Positions 49,742 to 58,072 of a stretch of 59,045 nt of DNA are shown piece by piece. The translations under genes and the position numbers were made by a program. The number at the start of each line of letters is the position of its first letter. Positions within the stretch are counted from its first letter, which is position 1. This DNA is from an uncultured Pseudomonadota bacterium (GTDB lineage: Bacteria; Pseudomonadota; Gammaproteobacteria; Steroidobacterales; Steroidobacteraceae): the NCBI GenBank assembly GCA_902826575.1, contig CADEFJ010000006.1, positions 2,413-61,457 on the forward strand, read 5' to 3'. Below the pieces are notes generated by a model, which saw only the letters and a program-made list of their open reading frames with translations, was not told where the DNA came from and made no database searches.

Positions 49742-50982
49742 GCCGCACCGCGCAGGATCGCCACGGGTGCGAGACGCGCGCCGCGACGCGCGGGCAGGTA
49801 GGTGGCGGCGAGCGCCGACAGCATTGCGAACAGCATCGCCAGCGCGAACTGGCCTCCGCCCCAGTACACCGGCAGGTTGATCGGATCCGATTCGCCCGGC
49901 ACCGCCAGGCGCACCTGTCCTGTCACCCACATCAGGCCACTGCCGGCGAGGAAGCCGAGCACGCTGCCAGCCGCGCCGACCGCGAGCCCTTCGATCAGGA
50001 AGATGAGCTCGATGTCGCCGGCACGAAATCCCATCGACTTCAGGATCGCGATGTCGCGCGTCTTCTCCATGATGACGCTCGAGATCACGTTGTAGATGCC
50101 GAACGATGCGACCAGCAGGATCGCGCCGACGACGGTGAACATGATGACGTTGCGCACCATCAGGGTCGAGAGGATGTCCTCGCTCGCCTCCTGCCACGAC
50201 ACCGCCTTGTAGCCCGTCAGGCGCTCGACCCGCGCTGCCGTCGTGCGCGCGTCATAGGGATCCTCGAGCCGGGCGATGATCGTGTTGGCGACATTGGGTC
50301 GATTCAGCAGGGCCTGCACGCGGGTCAGCTGGGCGTAGGTCTGGGACTCGTCGAAGGCGGCGCGGCCGGTGTGGAACAGGCCCACGATCCGCATCACCCG
50401 CACGTTGCCGACCGGCGAGACCACCGAGACGGTGTCGCCCGTCGCGAGCGAGAGCTTTTGCGCGAGTGCCCGGCCGATGATGATGCCGTTGGGGTCCGCG
50501 TCGATCGCCTCGAGCGAGCCCTCGACGATGTCGTCCTCGATCGTGGTGACATCCTTCATGCGGGCCGGCTCTATGCCCGACAGGGTGACCGCCTCGTCGC
50601 GGCCCGCAAAGCTGAAGATCACCTGTCCGATCAGCACCGGTGCGGCGCGCAATCCGGGCATGGCATCGATTTGTTCGAGCCGCCGCTTGTACTGGCGGAT
50701 GCCGCGCCGCTCGGTGAGTGGCTTGACGTGCAGTACGCTCACCGCGGCGTCCGGATTGCGCTGTACCGCCGGCTGTACGTTCGGGTCGCGAAACTCGTCG
50801 GAAACGGTGATGTGCGGCGTGCTGTCGACGAGGCGCGCGATGAAGTCGAGCTCGGAGCCGCGCATCAGCGACGATACGGCGAGGAAGAATGCGACACCGA
50901 GGACCACGCCGAGCAGCGACGCAATGGTTTGCCGGCGCCGCGTACGCAGATGGCTCCAGGCGATGTCGAGATGCAGCTGCAC
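49738..50982 (-). CDS. LolC/E- or MacB-like ABC permease
   Basis: A 414-residue permease starting at GTG 50982. N-terminal helix near 15-37 (RQTIASLLGVVLGVAFFLAVSSL), periplasmic MacB_PCD domain to about 270, and three C-terminal helices in an FtsX domain including VVGAILLVASFGIYNVISSVIMEKTRDIAILKSMGFRAGDIELIFLIEGL. The EKTRDIAILKSMG motif is of the LolC/LolE kind. Adaptor on one side and ATPase on the other indicate a MacAB-like trans-envelope exporter rather than the Lol system, which lacks an adaptor. No Shine-Dalgarno is obvious. Confidence 0.9.
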   Translation of the reverse strand: MQLHLDIAWSHLRTRRRQTIASLLGVVLGVAFFLAVSSLMRGSELDFIARLVDSTPHITVSDEFRDPNVQPAVQRNPDAAVSVLHVKPLTERRGIRQYKRRLEQIDAMPGLRAAPVLIGQVIFSFAGRDEAVTLSGIEPARMKDVTTIEDDIVEGSLEAIDADPNGIIIGRALAQKLSLATGDTVSVVSPVGNVRVMRIVGLFHTGRAAFDESQTYAQLTRVQALLNRPNVANTIIARLEDPYDARTTAARVERLTGYKAVSWQEASEDILSTLMVRNVIMFTVVGAILLVASFGIYNVISSVIMEKTRDIAILKSMGFRAGDIELIFLIEGLAVGAAGSVLGFLAGSGLMWVTGQVRLAVPGESDPINLPVYWGGGQFALAMLFAMLSALAATYLPARRGARLAPVAILRGAA

Positions 50983-50998
50983 GGGCGCGGCGCGGGTG

Positions 50999-51997
50999 TC
51001 AGTCGGCGGTCCGGAACCGGTCGCCGGCCTCGATGTCGCCGGGGGGCGCGGCGATCAGCTGCTCGCCGCCCGCGATCCCGCTGCGGATCTCGGTCTGCAG
51101 CGCGCCAATGACGCCGACCTCGACCGGCAGTCGCACCGCGCGGCCCTCCGCAATCGTCCACACGGCCCCGTCGACCACTGCGGAGGAGGGCACCAGCAGC
51201 GCATCCTCGCGGCGCTCGAGCACGATGTTCGTCTCGGTGGTCATGCCGATGCGCAGCGGCGGGTCGTCCTCGAGTGCGATGCGCACGCGGTAGCTCCGCG
51301 CCACCGAGTCCCCGCGCGGCGTGATCTGCTCGACGCGTCCGTCGAACACGCGGTCCGGGAAGGCGTCGGTGCGGATCAGCACGGGCAGGCCCGGCTGCAC
51401 GCGCGGCAGGTCCTCTTCGTCGACATCGGCGGTGATGCGCAGCGGCGCGGGACCCGCCATGTGGAAGATCACCTGGTTCACGGGGATGAACTCGCCCACT
51501 TCGCCGTCGCGGCGCGTGATCTGCCCGGCGCTCGGTGCGGTGAGGCGCATGTGGCCGAGTTGTTCGCGCGCGCGCTTGAGCGCTGCGTCGGCGGCCTCGA
51601 GTTCGGCGCGCGACTTGTCGAGCGCATCGACCGAAACGAGTGCGCTGGCGCGCAGCGTCACGCTGCGCTCGTACTGCGAGCGCGCATAATCCGCGCGCGC
51701 GGCGAGTTCGGTGACCGATGCGGCGAGATCCGCAGCCTCGAGGCGTGCCAGCAACTGCCCCTTGCGCACCTGGGCGCCCTCATCGACCAGCAGCTCGACG
51801 ATCCGCCCGGCCGCGCGCGGCGCAATGCGGATTTCGAGGCCGGGCTCGACGACGCCGGTGGCGTACACCGCCTCGATGGCGGGACCGCGGGTCGGCACCG
51901 TGGTTGGCGCGAGCGGTGGCCGCAATGTGCGGTAGCCGCCATAGCCGACGCCGGCCAGCATCAGCAGCGCGACGAAGGCATGAATGGCGCGACGCAT
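50999..51997 (-). CDS. HlyD-family periplasmic adaptor
   Basis: A 332-residue membrane-fusion protein with an N-terminal anchor (about 5-23). Barrel-sandwich halves are GLEIRIAPRAAGRIVELLVDEGAQVRKGQLLARLE and HMRLTAPSAGQITRRDGEVGEFIPVNQVIFHMAG, enclosing a short helical hairpin (about 85-145). A beta-barrel (about 175-250) and C-terminal membrane-proximal segment follow. Start ATG 51997 places the anchor at the N-terminus; a 14-codon upstream extension is possible. First gene of the second exporter unit on the minus strand. Confidence 0.9.
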   Translation of the reverse strand: MRRAIHAFVALLMLAGVGYGGYRTLRPPLAPTTVPTRGPAIEAVYATGVVEPGLEIRIAPRAAGRIVELLVDEGAQVRKGQLLARLEAADLAASVTELAARADYARSQYERSVTLRASALVSVDALDKSRAELEAADAALKRAREQLGHMRLTAPSAGQITRRDGEVGEFIPVNQVIFHMAGPAPLRITADVDEEDLPRVQPGLPVLIRTDAFPDRVFDGRVEQITPRGDSVARSYRVRIALEDDPPLRIGMTTETNIVLERREDALLVPSSAVVDGAVWTIAEGRAVRLPVEVGVIGALQTEIRSGIAGGEQLIAAPPGDIEAGDRFRTAD

Positions 51998-52051
51998 GTG
52001 CGGCAGTCTAGCAAGCCGGCCCGCCGGCGCCGCCTGCATGTATGCGCTGGA

Positions 52052-53116
52052 TCAATCTGCGGATTCGGCGCCCGCGGCGACCCAGGCGAGGTCGGCGCTC
52101 GAGACTCGTTTGATATCAAATTGCTTCGCCGCGCCCGCCATGCGGGTCAGCGCCTGCGCCATCGGCATGACGGGTCCGGTGTCGCCTTTCCTGGCTTTGT
52201 GGAAACGGACCGGATTGATGCGCGCGATGACGTAGTTGCGAAGATACGGCGACTTGAGGCCGCGGGCCTGCAGCGCGCCGACGATGCGCTTCACGTCTGC
52301 CTCGATGCCGGTGAGCCGCGAGGCCCAGGCCTGCCGGTCGCGCAAGCTGGCCGCGAGCGGGCGCTCGGCGAAGCGGTCCACCTTCTTCAGGAACGGACTG
52401 TAGGCGCCGCCACCGAAGCGCGCGTTCTTCTCGTAGACGATGCCGAGCGTCAGCAGCTCGGCTGCCTCGAACTGCGCCGCGTACGCCGTCTCGCGCCGCG
52501 ACGGGTCGGCCTTTGCGAGCGCGCGTGCCATGCGGATCACCTCGAGGCTCTTGTCTTTCAGGTTGTGCGCCTTTTCGGTGTTGAGCGCGAGTATGCGGTA
52601 GGCGAGCGACTCGTCCGGCGAAACCAGGGCGGTGATCTGTCGCAGGCCGAGCACTTTTGCCGCCGCCAGCCGATGGCGTCCGTTCGGTGTCCAGAAGCCG
52701 CCCTGCGCGCCGCGCACCACGATCAGCGGATCGAGGAATGCCGCGGCCTCATCGATCTTCGCGGCGAGACGCTTCGTATGCGTCGGCGACAGATCGCGCT
52801 GGAACGGTGTCGGCTGTACCGCGGTGAGGGGCAGCGACGCCACGAGCAGCGCCCGCCCGCCGAGCGGGTCGCGATAGGCGCCGATCGGCGCGCCGCCCGC
52901 GCCGGTCACCTCTGCGGCAAGTGCCGCTATGTCGGGCGAGTCGAGGGCGAGGGCGACTTCGCGTGCCGCAAGCCCGCGGCGTTCGCGCGCCGGCGCGAGC
53001 TTGCCACGCGCCCGCGGTCTGGCGGTGGAGGTCTTGCGGGCGGAGCTCTTGCGCTTGGCGGCCACGGGGCGAGTGTGCACGCGGTGCGCCAGCGCAGCCA
53101 CCGGAAAATGTAACAT
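52052..53116 (-). CDS. ParB N-terminal-domain protein with basic N-terminal tail
   Basis: A 354-residue protein with a ParB/sulfiredoxin-like N-terminal domain from about 90 to 200: DLSPTHTKRLAAKIDEAAAFLDPLIVV, then WTPNGRHRLAAAKVLGL (the GxRRxxA-like box reads GRHRLAA) and ITALVSPDESLAYRILALNTEKAHNLKD. The remainder is helical with no obvious HTH. Residues about 20-55 are extremely Lys/Arg/Ala/Ser-rich (KRKSSARKTSTARPRARGK), like histone-like tails. No ParA is adjacent and the gene is far from any origin marker, so it is a ParB-fold orphan, maybe a CTPase-type or nucleic-acid-binding protein. Start ATG 53116 is uncertain; a GTG lies 15 codons inside. Confidence 0.72.
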   Translation of the reverse strand: MLHFPVAALAHRVHTRPVAAKRKSSARKTSTARPRARGKLAPARERRGLAAREVALALDSPDIAALAAEVTGAGGAPIGAYRDPLGGRALLVASLPLTAVQPTPFQRDLSPTHTKRLAAKIDEAAAFLDPLIVVRGAQGGFWTPNGRHRLAAAKVLGLRQITALVSPDESLAYRILALNTEKAHNLKDKSLEVIRMARALAKADPSRRETAYAAQFEAAELLTLGIVYEKNARFGGGAYSPFLKKVDRFAERPLAASLRDRQAWASRLTGIEADVKRIVGALQARGLKSPYLRNYVIARINPVRFHKARKGDTGPVMPMAQALTRMAGAAKQFDIKRVSSADLAWVAAGAESAD

Positions 53117-53124
53117 CGCGTGGC

Positions 53125-53691
53125 GTGCGTAACCTGTCCTGCCATGCTGCACCCGGCGACCTGCCTATCGAGCGCCTCGAAGCGGCCGTGACCGTCACTC
53201 CAGCCGCGTTGGGTGGCGACGCGCGCCTCAAGGTGCACTTCAGGCTCGTCGCGGACCTGCGGCAGTTGCGCCTGCCCTCGCCGCGACAGGGCCAGCGCCA
53301 GGATGTACTCTGGCGCCATACCTGCTTTGAAGTGTTTGCACGCGCGCGGGATGATGTCGGCTATGTCGAGGTGAACCTCGCGCCTTCCGGCGACTGGGCG
53401 GCCTACCGGTTCAGCGCGTATCGCGCGGGGCTGCAGCCGATCGCGCCGATGAGCACGCCTGCGCTCGAACTCGCGACGACCGCCACCACGCTCGACCTGC
53501 GCACGTCGCTGTCTCTCGGCGAGTTGCGAGTCGGCACGCCACAGCGGGCCGCGACGACACTCGATGTCGCTCTGGCCGCCGTGATCGAGGAGCGCAGCGG
53601 CGGGCTGTCATACTGGGCATTGACCCATCCCGATCCCCGGCGGCCGGATTTCCACCATCCCGAAAGCTTCGCGCATGAAATCCGGTATTGA
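53125..53691 (+). CDS. DOMON-like domain protein
   Basis: A 188-residue protein beginning at GTG 53125. The beta-sandwich pattern matches the family annotated DOMON-like type 9 domain: KVHFRLVADLRQLRLPSP, then RQDVLWRHTCFEVFARARDDVGYVEVNLAPSGDWAAYRFSAYRAGLQP, and the end GLSYWALTHPDPRRPDFHHPESF. DOMON domains bind haem or sugars; family function in bacteria is unknown. No signal peptide. It overlaps the following DUF1343 gene by 17 bases and is divergent from the ParB-like gene with starts only eight bases apart. Confidence 0.82.
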   Translation: MRNLSCHAAPGDLPIERLEAAVTVTPAALGGDARLKVHFRLVADLRQLRLPSPRQGQRQDVLWRHTCFEVFARARDDVGYVEVNLAPSGDWAAYRFSAYRAGLQPIAPMSTPALELATTATTLDLRTSLSLGELRVGTPQRAATTLDVALAAVIEERSGGLSYWALTHPDPRRPDFHHPESFAHEIRY

Positions 53692-54877
53692 GCGACTGAT
53701 CGGTGAGCCCCGCCTGCGGCGCGGGTTGTCGGGCCGGCGCGTGGCCCTGCTTGCCCATCCCGCGGCAGTGCTGCCGGATCTCGGCCATTCGCTCGACGCG
53801 CTGGCGGCACTGCCCGATATCGAACTCACCGCGGCGTTCGGCCCGCAGCACGGCCTGCGCGGCGACAAGCAGGACAACATGGTCGAGTCGAGGGACTTCG
53901 TCGATCCGGCATCGGGGATTCCCGTCTTCAGCCTCTACGGCGACGTGCGGCGCCCGACCCCGGAAATGCTGGCGAATTTCGACGTGTTGCTGGTCGACCT
54001 GCAGGACCTCGGTTGCCGGATCTACACCTTCATCACCACGCTGCGGTATGTGCTAGAGGCGGCGGCAGGACACGACAAGGCCATCTGGATCCTCGATCGG
54101 CCGAATCCGGTGGGCCGCCCGGTCGAAGGCACCCTGCTGCGCGCAGGATGGGAGAGCTTCGTCGGCGCGGGCCCCTTGCCGATGCGCCACGGATTGACGA
54201 TGGGGGAGCTCGCGCACTGGTTCGTTGCGACACTGAACCTCGATGTCGACTACGAAGTGGTGTCGATGCTCGACTGGCAGCCGCACGCCGCGCCCGGCTA
54301 CGGCTGGCCACTCGGTGAGCGCAGCTGGGTCAATCCGAGCCCGAACGCGCCCAACCTGTCGATGGCGCGCTGTTATGCCGGCACGGTCATGCTGGAAGGC
54401 ACCACGCTGTCGGAAGGGCGCGGCACGACGCGGCCGCTCGAACTGTTCGGCGCCCCGGACATCGATGCCGGGGCCGTGCTCCGCGAGATGCAGCGGATTG
54501 CGCCGTCGTGGCTCGAAGGCTGCCGGCTGCGCCCGTGCTGGTTCGAACCGACCTTCCACAAGCACGTCGGCAAGCTGTGCTCCGCATTGCAGATCCATGT
54601 CGACGATGGGGCTTACGCGCATGACGCCTTCAAGCCCTGGCGACTGATGGCAGCGGCGTTCAAGGCGATACGTGCGCTCGATCCCGACTATCCGCTGTGG
54701 CGCGACTTTGCCTACGAGTACGAGCACGACCGGCTCGCCATCGATCTGATCAACGGCAGTACCGTGCTGCGCGAATGGGTGGACGATCCTGCGGCGACGG
54801 CGGGCGACCTCGAAGCGATCGCGGCAGCGGACGAGGCGCGCTGGCGCGGGGAGCGCGAGGGCCTGTTGCTCTACTGA
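53675..54877 (+). CDS. DUF1343 protein, NamZ-like exo-N-acetylmuramidase family
   Basis: A 400-residue DUF1343 protein. Conserved blocks are GRRVALLAHPAAV near 20-32, LTAAFGPQHGLRGDKQDNM near 52-70 (catalytic-region His and Glu/Asp), VFSLYG, LLVDLQDLGCRIYTFITTLRYVLEAA near 107-132, ILDRPNPVGRPVEG near 142-155, and ARCYAGTVMLEGTTLSEGRGTTRPLELFGAP near 229-258. Characterised NamZ releases MurNAc from peptidoglycan fragments. There is no signal peptide here, so it would act in the cytoplasm on recycled muropeptides, unless an exported form exists. Coupled to the DOMON-like gene by overlap. Confidence 0.88.
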   Translation: MKSGIERLIGEPRLRRGLSGRRVALLAHPAAVLPDLGHSLDALAALPDIELTAAFGPQHGLRGDKQDNMVESRDFVDPASGIPVFSLYGDVRRPTPEMLANFDVLLVDLQDLGCRIYTFITTLRYVLEAAAGHDKAIWILDRPNPVGRPVEGTLLRAGWESFVGAGPLPMRHGLTMGELAHWFVATLNLDVDYEVVSMLDWQPHAAPGYGWPLGERSWVNPSPNAPNLSMARCYAGTVMLEGTTLSEGRGTTRPLELFGAPDIDAGAVLREMQRIAPSWLEGCRLRPCWFEPTFHKHVGKLCSALQIHVDDGAYAHDAFKPWRLMAAAFKAIRALDPDYPLWRDFAYEYEHDRLAIDLINGSTVLREWVDDPAATAGDLEAIAAADEARWRGEREGLLLY

Positions 54878-54891
54878 CGGACAGCCCGCCG

Positions 54892-55662
54892 CTACTGACG
54901 GGCGATCAGCGCCCGCAGCGTGACCAGTCGTTCCTTCACCACTGTGGCGTTGGCGTCGCCCATGCGCAGCAACAGTTTCTGCCCCGATGAGCGCGCCTCG
55001 AGTGCGGGATCCTTGAAGCGAAAGTGCACGCTCGGCTGTTCGAGCTCGATGGGCCCGGCGACCTGCGGCGTGGCGAGCAGTTCGTCGATGACCGCGATCA
55101 CGCGATCATTGAAATAACGGTCCGCGGGTCCGACTTCGCCATACGCCTGCTGCAGCAGCGGATAGATTCGCTGGTACAGCGCCGCGAGCTTGCCGACGTC
55201 GAGTCGTTCGACGAGCGCGACGTAGGGCGCATAACGCGCGAAGTTCGCCTCGTCGAGCGTGATGCGCTCCCCATCGCGCACCACGGCGAGACTGCCGGGG
55301 ATCGGGCCGACGGCGCGCGTGAGCACGGGCAGCTTGTCGCGACCGAGATGATCGACCGTGGCGACGAGGCGGCGTGCGACGCCCGGGACAGCGACCAGAT
55401 CGTGGGCCGACTGCGCACCGATGAGTTCACCGAGCGAGTCCACCAGGAATGTGTCGCTGTCAGCGAGTGCGGGCAGTGGCGCCGCGGCGCTGTCGGGCAG
55501 CGATTCGGGCAAGGGGTGTTCGATCGGTGGCGGTGCCGCCATGCCGGTTGCCTTTGCAGGCAGCACCGGCGGCTCCGCGATGGGCTTGGGCCAGAACAGG
55601 TAGGCGAGTCCGGCGATCGCTGCGAACGCGATGACCGCGCCGACGACGAGACGATGTCGCAT
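54892..55662 (-). CDS. DUF3014 family protein
   Basis: A 256-residue single-pass protein of the DUF3014 family. Transmembrane helix about 5-24 (VVGAVIAFAAIAGLAYLFW), Pro/Ala-rich linker to about 65, then the family domain: SLGELIGAQSAHDLVAVPGVARRLVATVDHLGRDKLP, YAPYVALVERLDVGKLAALYQRIYPLLQQAYGEVG and YFNDRVIAVIDELLATP. Function unknown; probably periplasmic or membrane-associated. Divergent from the DUF885 gene and convergent with DUF1343. Confidence 0.88.
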   Translation of the reverse strand: MRHRLVVGAVIAFAAIAGLAYLFWPKPIAEPPVLPAKATGMAAPPPIEHPLPESLPDSAAAPLPALADSDTFLVDSLGELIGAQSAHDLVAVPGVARRLVATVDHLGRDKLPVLTRAVGPIPGSLAVVRDGERITLDEANFARYAPYVALVERLDVGKLAALYQRIYPLLQQAYGEVGPADRYFNDRVIAVIDELLATPQVAGPIELEQPSVHFRFKDPALEARSSGQKLLLRMGDANATVVKERLVTLRALIARQ

Positions 55663-55738
55663 GCTGCTACCGTAATCGACGGGGCGTGATTGTCAATGCC
55701 GCGTGTGCGGTAGGATGCGTCGCAGGGAGGAAGCACCC

Positions 55739-57484
55739 ATGATCAGACAGGGGAGTATGTGGATCGTGGTCGCGGCGCTGGCGGCGATGTGCGCTGGCTG
55801 CAACACGCGTACCGACGACTTGCGGGCCGCCGCAGCAGCAGCGCCGGCCGCGTGGACGACCTTCCGCGACGCCTTCATCGAGGACGAGTTGCGCGACAAC
55901 CCGCCGTTTGCGGTGGACGCCGGCCGGCACGAGTACGATGGTGGCTTGCCCGACTGGAGCAAGGCGGGCATCGCGGCGCGCAACTCACGATTGCATGCCG
56001 CGCGGGATGCGGCGCAGAAGATCGGCCCGCTGGGACTCGACGCCGCGCAGCTCTTCGAACGCGACTACCTGCTGGCGCGTATCGATCGGGACCTGTTCTG
56101 GGACGAGGCGGCCGAACGCCCGTTCACGAACCCCACCTTCTACCTGGGTGGGCTCGGTCCATCGGTCTACCTCACTCGCGATTACGCGCCACTCGCCGAG
56201 CGCATGCGGGCCTATGTCACCTACGCGAAGGCGGTGCCCGGCGCTGTGGCCCACATAAAGGAAAACCTGCGCCTGCCGCTGCCGCAGACCTTCATCGAGC
56301 GTGCCATCTCCGGCTTCGCAGGTTTCGCCAGCTTCTTCGAAGCCGATGTGCCCGCGATCTTCGCGCCGGTCGACGACCCGGCGCTGCAGAGCGAGTTTGC
56401 GAGCGCCAACAAGGCCGCTGCCGACGCGATGCGCGACCTCGCGAAGCATTTCGAGGCGCAGCGCGCGAGCGCGACGCAGGACTTCGCGCTAGGCACGGAG
56501 AAGTTCGCGCAGATGCTCGTTGCGACAGAGCAGGTGACGACGCCGCTCGCCGAACTCGAGAAAATCGGACGCGCCGACCTCGAGCGCAACCTGGCCGCAC
56601 TGCGCGTTGCGTGCGAGAAATACACCCCCGGCAGGCCGATCAAGGCTTGTTTCGCGAAGCTCTCGGCCGACAAGCCCAGGGGCGGTCCGGTCGCCGGCGC
56701 CACTCGGCAGCTCGTCGAGCTGCGCCAGTTCGTCGTCGACCACAAAGTGGTGTCGGTGCCGAGCGAGGAGCAGGCGCTGGTTGCGGAAGCGCCGCCCTAC
56801 AGGCGTGCGAACTCCGCCTATATCGAGATTCCGGGGCCGTACGAGAAGTCTCTGCCGGCGACCTATTACATCGCGCCTCCCGATCCGAAGTGGAGCAAGG
56901 CGGACCAGCTTGCCTACATTCCGGGCGAGGCCGACCTGTTGTTCACCTCGGTGCATGAGGTCTGGCCCGGCCATTTCCTGAATTTCCTGCATGCGAACCA
57001 GTCGAAGTCGCTGGTCGGCCGGCTGTTCGTGGGTTACGCGTTCGCTGAAGGCTGGGCGCACTACACCGAGGAGATGATGGTCGAGATGGGCTTGCACAAG
57101 GACGATCCCGCGGCGCAGGTCGGGCAACTGTCGAACGCGCTGCTGCGCAACGTGCGCTACCTGTCGGCGATCGGCCTGCACACCGGAGGCATGACGGTGG
57201 AGCAGTCCGAGCGCATGTTCCTCGAGGAAGCCTTCCAGGATCCTGGCAACGCGCGCCAGCAGGCGGCGCGCGGCACCTACGATCCGGCGTACCTCAACTA
57301 CACGCTCGGCAAACTGATGATCCGCAAGCTGCGCGACGACTGGACCTCGACCCGCGGTGGCCGCAGCGCATGGAAGCAGTTCCATGACGAATTCCTGTCG
57401 TATGGGGGTCCGCCGATCCCCATGGTGCGCAAGGCCATGCTGGGCACCGACGACGACGGAGTGCTATTCAGCTCTGGCCCTTAG
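55739..57484 (+). CDS. DUF885 family lipoprotein, probable metallopeptidase
   Basis: A 581-residue DUF885 protein. GGGAGG stands eight bases before ATG 55739, and the N-terminus is a lipoprotein signal ending AAMCAGC (Cys20). The fold resembles M32-type/neurolysin-like helical metallopeptidases: HEVWPGH at 406-412 gives two His and a Glu, and EGWAHYTEEMMVEMG near 437 supplies the third ligand Glu. Upstream YEKSLPATYYIAPPD near 365 is also conserved. Exported and membrane-bound; substrate likely peptides. Length is within the family range. Confidence 0.9.
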   Translation: MIRQGSMWIVVAALAAMCAGCNTRTDDLRAAAAAAPAAWTTFRDAFIEDELRDNPPFAVDAGRHEYDGGLPDWSKAGIAARNSRLHAARDAAQKIGPLGLDAAQLFERDYLLARIDRDLFWDEAAERPFTNPTFYLGGLGPSVYLTRDYAPLAERMRAYVTYAKAVPGAVAHIKENLRLPLPQTFIERAISGFAGFASFFEADVPAIFAPVDDPALQSEFASANKAAADAMRDLAKHFEAQRASATQDFALGTEKFAQMLVATEQVTTPLAELEKIGRADLERNLAALRVACEKYTPGRPIKACFAKLSADKPRGGPVAGATRQLVELRQFVVDHKVVSVPSEEQALVAEAPPYRRANSAYIEIPGPYEKSLPATYYIAPPDPKWSKADQLAYIPGEADLLFTSVHEVWPGHFLNFLHANQSKSLVGRLFVGYAFAEGWAHYTEEMMVEMGLHKDDPAAQVGQLSNALLRNVRYLSAIGLHTGGMTVEQSERMFLEEAFQDPGNARQQAARGTYDPAYLNYTLGKLMIRKLRDDWTSTRGGRSAWKQFHDEFLSYGGPPIPMVRKAMLGTDDDGVLFSSGP

Positions 57485-57522
57485 CCCTTCGCACTCGGCT
57501 CTCAGCCCGCGCGGAGCGCGCA

Positions 57523-57789
57523 TCAGCCCCCGGCGCGCTTCGCGTCGAAGCCGCGCGCGCGCAGGGTCGCGACGATGGTGTCGCGATGATCGCCCTGGAT
57601 CTCGATGTTGCCGTCCCTTACGGTGCCGCCGCAGCCGCAGCGGCGCTTCAGGTCGCCGGCGATCGCCGCCAGCTCGGTCGCCGACAACCTGAGGCCGGTG
57701 ATCACGGTGACACCCTTGCCGCCGCGGCCCTTGGTCTCGCGGCCCACGCGCACGGGTACTGGTTTGCCGACTGCACTGCTCACCGGCAT
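57523..57789 (-). CDS. yciH: SUI1/eIF1-like translation factor YciH
   Basis: An 88-residue SUI1-domain protein. Core GRGGKGVTVITGL, followed by LAAIAGDLKRRCGCGGTVRDGNIEIQGDHRDTIVATLRARGF, is the eIF1-like fold; the CGCGG turn is typical of bacterial YciH. YciH inhibits aberrant initiation under stress. At 88 residues it is shorter than E. coli YciH (108), missing part of the variable N-terminus; no in-frame ATG or GTG restores it nearby. Divergent from the EF-hand gene. Confidence 0.9.
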   Translation of the reverse strand: MPVSSAVGKPVPVRVGRETKGRGGKGVTVITGLRLSATELAAIAGDLKRRCGCGGTVRDGNIEIQGDHRDTIVATLRARGFDAKRAGG

Positions 57790-57844
57790 ATTGTACGCGG
57801 CGGCAAGCTCGCGCTTTAATGCGCACCGACGGAAGGGAGAATCC

Positions 57845-58072
57845 ATGGGCGCGATGAGACCTGATGCCCTCGATGAGCTGCGTGAGCGCTTCCAGGAATA
57901 CGACACCGACGGCGACGGCCGCATCGTGTTCGCGGAGTTCTGCCAGCTGATGGCAGAGCTCGACGACGAGCTGTCGAAGGAGGAGTGCCAGCTCGCATTC
58001 CAGGGCGCCGACCACGACGATGACGGCACCATCGCCTTCGATGAATTCGTGGCCTGGTGGGTCGGGAGTTGA
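57845..58072 (+). CDS. Small two-EF-hand calcium-binding protein
   Basis: A 75-residue calmodulin-like protein with two canonical EF-hands: loop 1 is residues 20-31 (DTDGDGRIVFAE) and loop 2 is 56-67 (DHDDDGTIAFDE), each ending in the bidentate Glu, with helices before and after. No signal peptide, so probably a cytoplasmic calcium sensor or buffer. GGGAGA lies four bases before ATG 57845. The stop overlaps the TTG start of the MFS gene (TTGA), so the two proteins are coupled. Confidence 0.88.
   Translation: MGAMRPDALDELRERFQEYDTDGDGRIVFAEFCQLMAELDDELSKEECQLAFQGADHDDDGTIAFDEFVAWWVGS

Noticed and set aside
50369-53113. A 914-codon plus-strand open frame across the permease, adaptor and ParB-like genes
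   Set aside because: It is low-complexity (His, Arg, Asp rich), has no domain and runs antisense to three well-supported genes.
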